This document shows, piece by piece, positions 59,031 to 64,000 of a stretch of 64,000 nucleotides of DNA. The DNA is from Herbidospora yilanensis. GTDB taxonomy: Bacteria > Actinomycetota > Actinomycetes > Streptosporangiales > Streptosporangiaceae. Position numbers and translations under genes: made by a program. The notes beneath the pieces were generated by a model. It worked only from the letters and a program-made list of their open reading frames with translations, did no database searches and was not told where the DNA came from. The first letter of the stretch is position 1. Each line of letters begins with the position of its first letter. The stretch spans positions 17,290 to 81,289 of the forward strand of contig NZ_BBXE01000015.1 of assembly GCF_001570565.1 (NCBI RefSeq), given 5' to 3'.

Positions 59031-60184
59031 CGGGCCCAGGTCCAGGCGTAGTCGCCGTCTTCGCAGGCCAGCGCGCCGGGACCGAGGTCGAGCGGCCGGA
59101 AGGTGTCGACCATCACGGCCAGCTCGGAGGTGTGCGTCGCCCCGGAGGCGATGATCGCCTCGACCGCGCCCGGCTGCGGCCCGTGGGTGAAGCCGGCCGG
59201 GTGGAGCGAGACCGACCCGACGTCGATGCCCGAGCCCGCCCGCGCCGAGTAGTCGCCGCCGACGTAGAACATGAACTCGTCGGAGTCGACGTTGTGGTGG
59301 TTGTACGGGATCGGCACCGCCTCCGGATGGAAGTCGAGCGGCCGGGGGCAGAACGAGCAGACCACGAAGCCCGGCCCCTCGAACGTCTGGTGCACGGGCG
59401 GGGGCGCGTGGGTCTTCTTCACCACGGGCTCGAAGTCGTCGATGTTGAAGGCGTACGGGTAGAGGCACCCGTCCCAGCCGACCACGTCGAACGGGTGGTT
59501 GCGGTAGGTGAGCCGGGTCAGCCCGCCGCGGGTGCGGACCAGGACCGGCACGTCCTCCCCTTCGACGATCAGCGGCTCGCTCGGCGCGCGCAGGTCACGC
59601 TCGGAGTAGGGGGCGTGCTCCAGGAACTGGCCGAACTGGGAGAGGTAGCGCTTCGGCGGCCGGATGTGCCCGGAGGCCTCGATCGTGAGGGCCTCGACGT
59701 GGCCGGAGGGCACCCAGCGGTGGATGGTGCCGGTCGGGATGACGACGTAGTCGCCCTCGCCGACGTCGAGCGCCCCGTAGGCCGACTCGAACCGGGCCCG
59801 GCCCGACTTGACGTAGACGCACTCGTCGCCCATGGAGTTGCGGTAGAGCTCGCTGGGCCGGTCGGTGGCGGCGTATCCGAGCCGGACGTCGCCGTTGCCC
59901 GCCAGCAGCCGCCGCCCCGAGACGAGGTCGCCTTCGGGGGCGAGGTCCTGCGTGCGGAAGTGGCGGGGCGACAGCGGCAGGTTGGGTTCGAGGGTGTTGT
60001 GGCCGCTCCGCACCGCTTCGGCCTTGGTGATGGCCGTGGGGGCGTGGCGGTGGTAGAGCAGCGAGGCGTCGGAGGAGAAGCCCTCCTCGCCCATCAGCTC
60101 CTCGGCGTAGAGCCCACCGTCCGGGCGGCGGAACTGGACGTGACGTTTCCGGGGAACCTCTCCCACGGTGCGATAGTGCGGCAT
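59027..60184 (-). CDS. hmgA: Homogentisate 1,2-dioxygenase
   Basis: 385 residues. The ATG at 60184 follows GGAGG by 6 bases and is preferred over 60223. The enzyme opens the homogentisate ring to maleylacetoacetate using Fe(II). The cupin strands include GDECVYVKSGRARFES and GDYVVIPTGTIHRW, and the iron-site region YNHHNVDSDEFMFYVGGDY with SLHPAGFTHGPQPG carries the His/Glu ligands. PFDVVGWDGCLYPYAFNIDD is also a strong family marker. It heads the operon hmgA - unknown - fahA. The IclR gene lies immediately upstream on the same strand, with a 38-bp gap containing a GGACG/CGTCC repeat. Confidence 0.96.
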   Translation of the reverse strand: MPHYRTVGEVPRKRHVQFRRPDGGLYAEELMGEEGFSSDASLLYHRHAPTAITKAEAVRSGHNTLEPNLPLSPRHFRTQDLAPEGDLVSGRRLLAGNGDVRLGYAATDRPSELYRNSMGDECVYVKSGRARFESAYGALDVGEGDYVVIPTGTIHRWVPSGHVEALTIEASGHIRPPKRYLSQFGQFLEHAPYSERDLRAPSEPLIVEGEDVPVLVRTRGGLTRLTYRNHPFDVVGWDGCLYPYAFNIDDFEPVVKKTHAPPPVHQTFEGPGFVVCSFCPRPLDFHPEAVPIPYNHHNVDSDEFMFYVGGDYSARAGSGIDVGSVSLHPAGFTHGPQPGAVEAIIASGATHTSELAVMVDTFRPLDLGPGALACEDGDYAWTWAR

Positions 60185-60207
60185 CGTCGCCTCCCTGTAC
60201 GCATACC

Positions 60208-60221
60208 GGACGCTGACGTCC
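60208..60221 (-). promoter_or_regulatory. Inverted repeat GGACG-N4-CGTCC before hmgA
   Basis: A perfect 5+5 dyad with a 4-base spacer lies in the 38-bp gap between the IclR stop and hmgA, about 24 bases upstream of the hmgA ATG. It is a candidate IclR operator, or a leader stem. Confidence 0.4.
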
Positions 60222-60222
60222 A

Positions 60223-60858
60223 CTATACGTCAAGCGCCTCCCCGAGCTCCTTGGCGGCCTCCGACACGAGCGGACCCGCGACCGAGACGTCGAGATCGCC
60301 GAACGAGATGATCCCGACCGACGCCTCCAGCCACTCCAGCCCCGTGATCGGCGCGGCCACGCCACGGGCTCCCTCCTGAAGGTGCCCCTCGGTGGCATGA
60401 ATACGCGGCTTGCCCTCCCGCAGCGACAGGATCGCCAGCCCGGCGGCGCCCTTCGACAGCGGATGCCGGGATCCGGTCCGGTAGGCGACGTGGAGATTGG
60501 TCCACGACGGCTCGACCACTGCGATGGCCAGCCCCTCGCCGCCCTCGGCCACGGTCAGATGGGCGGTCGCCCCGGACGCCTCGGCCAGCCGCCGCAGCGC
60601 CGGGACGGCCGCCGCCATCAGCAACGGCTGGACCGCCTGGGCCAGCTTGACCACCCCGAACCCGAGCAGCACCCGCCCGGCGGCGTCGCGCCGCGCGAAC
60701 CCCTCGTTCTGCAACGAGGCGACCAGCCGGTAGACGACCGGCCTGCTGACGTTCAGGGCGGCGGCCAGCTCCGTCGGCGTCAGCCCGCCCGGCGTCTCCG
60801 CGAGGAGACGGAGCAGCCTTAACCCGCGCTCAAGGGTCTGTGCCGACTCAACAGCCAT
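60223..60858 (-). CDS. IclR family transcriptional regulator of the homogentisate operon
   Basis: 211 residues from ATG 60858. The N-terminal winged helix (SAQTLERGLRLLRLLAETPG, LTPTELAAALNVSRPVVYRLVASLQNEGF) and the effector domain (ALRRLAEASGATAHLTVAEG, SRHPLSKGAAGLAIL) are clear. The effector domain is a little shorter than the common 250 residues. It sits directly upstream of hmgA on the same strand and probably senses a pathway intermediate such as homogentisate. The start is 7 bases behind CATAAT, which suggests leaderless transcription from a promoter shared with the divergent oxidase gene. Confidence 0.92.
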   Translation of the reverse strand: MAVESAQTLERGLRLLRLLAETPGGLTPTELAAALNVSRPVVYRLVASLQNEGFARRDAAGRVLLGFGVVKLAQAVQPLLMAAAVPALRRLAEASGATAHLTVAEGGEGLAIAVVEPSWTNLHVAYRTGSRHPLSKGAAGLAILSLREGKPRIHATEGHLQEGARGVAAPITGLEWLEASVGIISFGDLDVSVAGPLVSEAAKELGEALDV

Positions 60859-60864
60859 GGGGAC

Positions 60865-60871
60865 GATTATG
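60865..60871. promoter_or_regulatory. Overlapping divergent -10 boxes of the IclR and oxidase genes
   Basis: The 7-base string GATTATG contains GATTAT on the plus strand, 6 bases before the GTG at 60877, and CATAAT on the minus strand, 7 bases before the ATG at 60858. Both genes would be leaderless and their promoters mutually exclusive. Confidence 0.5.
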
Positions 60872-60876
60872 AAACG

Positions 60877-61974
60877 GTGCAGAACGTGATTGTGGTGGGC
60901 GCGGGTATCTGGGGCGCGTCGCTGGCCCTCCGGCTGGCGGAGTCGGGCCGCCGGGTGACCCTGATCGAGCGCCTCGACGGAGCCGACCCCCGCCGGGCCA
61001 GCGCGGGGGAGACCCGCCTGGTGCGGTCGGCCCACGGGACGTCGGAGTTCTACGCCCGCATGGCCTGGGAGTCGACCCGGGAGTGGCTGGCCCTCAACGA
61101 GCGGGCCGGCGAGCCGCTCTTCCTGCCGCAGGGGGTGATGTGGTTCGGCCGCGAGGCCGACGGATGGGAGGTCCGCAGCGCCGAGGTCCTGAAAGCCCTC
61201 GACATCCCCTGTACTTTGCTCGACCCCGCCGAGGCGGCGATGTTCTACCCCGAGATGCGCCACGACGACCTGGCCACGGTCCTGTACGAACCCGAGGCGG
61301 GCGTGGTCCGGGCCCGGCGTGCGACCGAGGTGGTGACGGGCCTGGCCCAGGACGCCGGGGTGACCCTGGTCAGGGGTGAAGCCCGGCCCGCCGGGCGCGG
61401 CGTGGCCGTCGACGGCGAGGTGCTGGGCGCCGACCAGGTCGTCTGGGCCTGCGGGGCCTGGCTTCCCGGGCTGTTCGACGGGCTGCCGATCACGGTGACC
61501 CGGCAGGACACCACCCATTTCGCGGCCGGCTGGACCGACGTGCCCGCGTTCTGCGACTACAGCGGCTCGGCCTACGGCCACGGCGACGTCGGCGGCCACG
61601 GAATGAAGATCACCAGCGACGTCGAGGGGGAGCCCGGGTTCGACCCGGACACGCCGCGCGGCGACGTCCTGGCGGCGAGCGAACGCCGGGCCCGCGACTA
61701 CCTGGCCCGCCGCTTCCCGTCACTGGCCGGGGTCCCGCTGAGCCTCACCCAGGTCTGCCAGTACGCCGTCACCCCCGACGCCGAGTGGGTCATCGCCGAG
61801 ATCGACGACGGCGTCTGGGTGCTGGGCGGCGACAGCGGCCACGGCTTCAAACACGCGCCGGTGTTGTCGGCGTACGTGACCTCGGTCCTGAACGGCGAGG
61901 CGGCCGTCGATCCGCGGTTCGGCCTGCACCCGAGGGAAAACGCGCGCGGCCTGCGGACCAGCGGCGAGACGTGA
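60877..61974 (+). CDS. FAD-dependent amine oxidoreductase, sarcosine-oxidase-like
   Basis: 365 residues from GTG. The dinucleotide-binding motif is VVGAGIWGASLALRLAESG. SAGETRLVRSAHG and the C-terminal GGDSGHGFKHAPVLS match the monomeric sarcosine oxidase / N-methyltryptophan oxidase group, where a covalent flavin Cys is commonly present near the C-terminal third. A matching Cys may be QVCQYAV. The substrate is an N-methyl or secondary amino acid by family. Specificity is unknown. It is divergent from the IclR gene and could be under its control. Confidence 0.86.
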   Translation: MQNVIVVGAGIWGASLALRLAESGRRVTLIERLDGADPRRASAGETRLVRSAHGTSEFYARMAWESTREWLALNERAGEPLFLPQGVMWFGREADGWEVRSAEVLKALDIPCTLLDPAEAAMFYPEMRHDDLATVLYEPEAGVVRARRATEVVTGLAQDAGVTLVRGEARPAGRGVAVDGEVLGADQVVWACGAWLPGLFDGLPITVTRQDTTHFAAGWTDVPAFCDYSGSAYGHGDVGGHGMKITSDVEGEPGFDPDTPRGDVLAASERRARDYLARRFPSLAGVPLSLTQVCQYAVTPDAEWVIAEIDDGVWVLGGDSGHGFKHAPVLSAYVTSVLNGEAAVDPRFGLHPRENARGLRTSGET

Positions 61975-61987
61975 TCTACTGCCCGGC

Positions 61988-62368
61988 ATGGGGGATTTCG
62001 GGGCGGCCGAGGAGCTCGCGGTCGAAGGGGACACACCGGGCGGACGGGTCGCGGCGTTCGGCAAGATCGTGATGGCCCTGCTGGCGGCGGCGGTCCTGAC
62101 GGCCTCGGCGGCGCCCGCAGTGCCCGCAGTGCCCGCGACCTCACCGGGCCTGGAAGGCGCGACGCCCATGCGGGCGCCCGAGGTCGACTTGGTCTGCGAG
62201 GGCGGCTGCCCTGCCGGAGACGGCGGCCAACTGGGCGACGGGACGTCGCCGTTCCCCGAGGGCTACCGGGAGGAAGACCAGGTCTGCACCGGTGAGGGTT
62301 GCGCCGTCGCCCCTTATGACGCGGTTCTGATCGACCCCTTCACCGGGAAGATCGTCGATGGTCCGTGA
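61988..62368 (+). CDS. Small secreted or membrane-attached protein, unknown
   Basis: 126 residues. A hydrophobic segment (VAAFGKIVMALLAAAVLTAS, about 21-42) follows an unusually long 20-residue N-terminus, so the protein is either a signal-peptide precursor with an extended n-region or a type II membrane protein. Short tandem PAVPAVPAT precedes a domain with two Cys pairs (CEGGC and CTGEGC) and acidic patches. No family is recognised. It begins 13 bp after the oxidase stop, so may be cotranscribed. The opposite strand is also open here, which lowers confidence. Confidence 0.5.
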   Translation: MGDFGAAEELAVEGDTPGGRVAAFGKIVMALLAAAVLTASAAPAVPAVPATSPGLEGATPMRAPEVDLVCEGGCPAGDGGQLGDGTSPFPEGYREEDQVCTGEGCAVAPYDAVLIDPFTGKIVDGP

Positions 62369-62459
62369 CGGGGCGCGGCCGGAAGCGGGCGGCCGGCGCC
62401 GGATACGGCGCGGACCGGGGGTGGCGGGCGGCGCCGGGGTGGGCGGAGCCGTAACGGAG

Positions 62460-62489
62460 AAGAACCGGGGTGAGCGCACGCACCCCGGT
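62460..62489 (-). terminator. Terminator of the EF-hand gene
   Basis: On the minus strand a 9-bp stem (ACCGGGGTG with CACCCCGGT) with an 8-base loop is followed by TCTTCTCC. It lies 17 bases past the EF-hand stop. Confidence 0.7.
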
Positions 62490-62506
62490 GGTGAAGCGTC
62501 GATCGC

Positions 62507-62713
62507 CTAGCGGGAGGACTCCAGCCAGGCGCCGAACTCCGACAGGTTGATCAGGCCGTCGCCGTCGCCGTCGACCTTGGCGATCACCGCGGCGGCGCCC
62601 GACTCACCGAGAGGCTGGCCGAGCAGATCCGCCAGGCGGGTCAGCTCCTCGGCCGAGATGAGGCCGTCGCCATCGGCGTCGACGAGGGCGAAGGTGGGAG
62701 CGTACTCGCTCAT
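62507..62713 (-). CDS. Two-EF-hand calcium-binding protein
   Basis: 68 residues, calerythrin/calmodulin-like minimal form. Two canonical 12-residue loops are present: DADGDGLISAEE and DGDGDGLINLSE, each with Asp at 1, 3, 5, Gly at 6, hydrophobic at 8 and Glu at 12. There is no signal peptide, so it is cytoplasmic. Such small proteins are a common actinobacterial calcium sensor type. It is divergent from the kdpE-like gene across 73 bp and has its own terminator. Confidence 0.93.
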   Translation of the reverse strand: MSEYAPTFALVDADGDGLISAEELTRLADLLGQPLGESGAAAVIAKVDGDGDGLINLSEFGAWLESSR

Positions 62714-62786
62714 GATTTCCTCCTCAGATACGCGATCAGCACCCTAGCGGGATATGTCTGCCCAAGAGCGGCGTAGCCTCGCATTC

Positions 62787-63455
62787 ATGACGCGGATCCT
62801 CGTTGTCGACGATGAGCCTCAGTTGCTGCGGGCGCTGCGGATCAACCTGGCGGCCCGGGAATACGACGTGGCCGTGGCGTCCGACGGCGCCGCCGCGCTG
62901 CGCCTGGCCGCCGACTGGCACCCGGACCTGGTCGTGCTGGACCTCGGCCTGCCCGACCTCGACGGCGTGGAGGTCATCCACGGCCTGCGCGGCTGGACGA
63001 AGGTGCCGATCATCGTGTTGTCGGGCCGGTCGGGCAGCCTCGACAAGGTCGGCGCCCTCGACGCGGGCGCCGACGACTACGTGACCAAGCCCTTCGGGAT
63101 CGACGAACTCCTGGCCCGCATCCGCGCGGTCACCCGCCGCAGCGCCTCCGCCGGCGCGGAACCCGTGACGGTGAAGATCGGCGACCACGTGGTCGACCTG
63201 TCCGACAAGACCATTTCGGGTGGCGTGCGGCTGACGCCCACCGAATGGCATCTCCTTGAGATCCTGGTCCGCAACCCCGGCAAACTCATCAGCCAGCGTC
63301 AACTGCTGACCGAGGTCTGGGGCCCGGCCTACCTCAAGGAGACCCACTACCTGCGGCAGTACTTCGCCCAGCTCCGCCGGAAGCTGGAGGCCGACCCGGC
63401 GCACCCGGTCCACCTGGTGACGGAACCGGGCATGGGCTACCGCTTCCAGCCCTAG
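62787..63455 (+). CDS. kdpE: KdpE-like OmpR-family response regulator without adjacent kinase
   Basis: 222 residues. The receiver has VDDE, phosphoacceptor LVVLDLGLPDLDG, LSGRSG and DDYVTKPFGIDELLARIRA. The DNA-binding wing reads LTPTEWHLLEILVRNPGKLISQRQLLTEVWGPAYLKETHYLRQYFA (in parts), and the YLRQYFAQLRRKLE and GMGYRF ending are characteristic of KdpE, regulator of potassium uptake. No kdpD or kdpFABC is adjacent, so the partner kinase is elsewhere or absent. The ATG at 62787 lies 7 bases after TAGCCT and is likely leaderless. Confidence 0.85.
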   Translation: MTRILVVDDEPQLLRALRINLAAREYDVAVASDGAAALRLAADWHPDLVVLDLGLPDLDGVEVIHGLRGWTKVPIIVLSGRSGSLDKVGALDAGADDYVTKPFGIDELLARIRAVTRRSASAGAEPVTVKIGDHVVDLSDKTISGGVRLTPTEWHLLEILVRNPGKLISQRQLLTEVWGPAYLKETHYLRQYFAQLRRKLEADPAHPVHLVTEPGMGYRFQP

Positions 63456-63518
63456 AAGGCCCGGCCGCGCTCAAGGTCGTCGTGAGGAGCTGAGGCCGAT
63501 CCGCGGCGGGTGGAGGAG

Positions 63519-63560
63519 CAAAGCCCGGCCGCGCCCAGGGGGGTAGGCGCGACCGGGCTT
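63519..63560. terminator. Bidirectional terminator between kdpE and the CBM2 gene
   Basis: A 15-bp imperfect stem (AAGCCCGGccGCGCC with GGCGCgaCCGGGCTT) with a 10-base loop. On the minus strand it is followed by TTTGCTCC after the GGC foot, so it terminates the CBM2 gene. On the plus strand it follows kdpE. Confidence 0.75.
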
Positions 63561-63611
63561 CGTCTCAGCGCGCGGGGCCGCTCTCGGGCCGGCCCCGCGA
63601 CGTTCCCGGGG

Positions 63612-64000
63612 TCAGCCTGCCGTGCAGGTGGGGACGGGTGCGGTGTTGGCGCCGTTCCAGGAGGCCAGGAAGCCGAAAGTGGTGGTGGCGCCCGCGCCCA
63701 GGTTGCCGTTGTAGCCGGCGTTGCGGACCGTCACCTGGTTGCCCGACTGGGTGTGGGAACCGTTCCAGATCTGGGTGATCTGCTGGCCGTCGGCGAAGGT
63801 CCACCGGACCGTCCACGCGCTGATCGGCGTGTTGCCCGCCTTGACGGTGACCTCGCCCTGGAACCCGCCGCCCCACTGGCCGCCCGCCGTGTAGGTCGCG
63901 GTGCATCCGCCGGGCTGCGGCGACGGTGAGGGTGACGGCGAGGGCGAGGGCGACGGTGTCGGGGAGGGGGTCGGCGTGGGGGTGGGGGACGGGGTGGTGC
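63612..64000 (-). CDS. C-terminal CBM2 domain of a secreted polysaccharide-degrading enzyme (5' end outside window)
   Basis: The open frame runs off the right edge (129 codons visible) and ends at TGA 63612. The visible part is a Pro/Ser/Thr linker (SPSPSPSPSPQPGG) and a complete family 2 carbohydrate-binding module: GCTATYTAGGQWGGGFQGEV, NTPISAWTVRWTFADGQQI, IWNGSHTQSGNQV, NAGYNGNLGAGATTTFGFL, ASWNGANTAPVPTC. Exposed Trp residues (QWGGGF, IWNGS, ASWNG) bind cellulose or xylan, and the first and last Cys form the domain disulfide. The catalytic domain lies beyond the window, so the enzyme class cannot be given. Confidence 0.93.
   Translation of the reverse strand, partial: TTPSPTPTPTPSPTPSPSPSPSPSPSPQPGGCTATYTAGGQWGGGFQGEVTVKAGNTPISAWTVRWTFADGQQITQIWNGSHTQSGNQVTVRNAGYNGNLGAGATTTFGFLASWNGANTAPVPTCTAG

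Overview
The window is a high-GC chromosomal segment (roughly 70% GC by eye) from an actinobacterium. GTG starts are frequent, start/stop overlaps of the GTGA/ATGA type are common, and several genes look leaderless. Markers that point to Actinomycetota include DUF3263, DUF3027, DUF2530, an XPB-type helicase with its partner, a HelD-type helicase, a groES-less groEL behind CIRCE boxes, and a DynA/DynB-like dynamin pair. Secreted CBM2 glycoside hydrolases and the gene order suggest a filamentous, biomass-degrading actinomycete, plausibly order Streptosporangiales. Family-level placement is inference. I found no rRNA, tRNA, CRISPR array, phage module or transposase.

Layout. 1-8.6 kb: end of a peptide-type ABC transporter, a secreted small protein, a membrane-anchored subtilase, a SAM hydrolase, trehalose synthesis genes (otsB, otsA), an MFS transporter and an ECF sigma factor. 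8.6-13 kb: a SAM-I riboswitch controlling a threonine-synthase-family enzyme and a ThiS/MoaD-like sulfur carrier, then a cold-shock protein and groEL with two CIRCE operators. 13-22 kb: GNAT-HelD operon, XPB helicase and its WYL-tailed partner, a HAAS-type membrane protein, TetR and HAD genes. 22-31 kb: a housekeeping block of a cold-shock protein, MFS, DUF3027, a large Hsp90/sacsin-like ATPase, a methyltransferase, DUF2530 and a purine permease. 31-41 kb: secreted GH10 xylanase, MarR-MFS pair, an aldo/keto reductase enclosed by 120-bp inverted repeats, two large envelope proteins and an lhgO-like oxidase. 41-51 kb: an envelope-stress/efflux island with two OmpR-type two-component systems, two HlyD-like adaptors, a MacB-type ATPase and permease, and two accessory envelope proteins. 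51-56 kb: two dynamin-like GTPases, SPFH and NfeD proteins. 56-61 kb: L,D-transpeptidase and a homogentisate operon (hmgA, an unknown gene, fahA) with an IclR regulator. 61-64 kb: a sarcosine-oxidase-like enzyme, small secreted and EF-hand proteins, a kdpE-like regulator without its kinase, and the C-terminus of a CBM2 protein.

The strongest leads are: (1) the SAM riboswitch - ThrC-like - ThiS/MoaD module, whose logic fits protein-thiocarboxylate-dependent homocysteine synthesis better than threonine synthesis; (2) the unidentified middle gene of the homogentisate operon, placed where an isomerase is needed; (3) the long inverted repeats around the aldo/keto reductase; (4) divergent promoters whose two -10 boxes share one palindrome and drive two leaderless genes. 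Many start codons were moved from the longest ORF to a start supported by a ribosome-binding site, and the reason is given in each entry.
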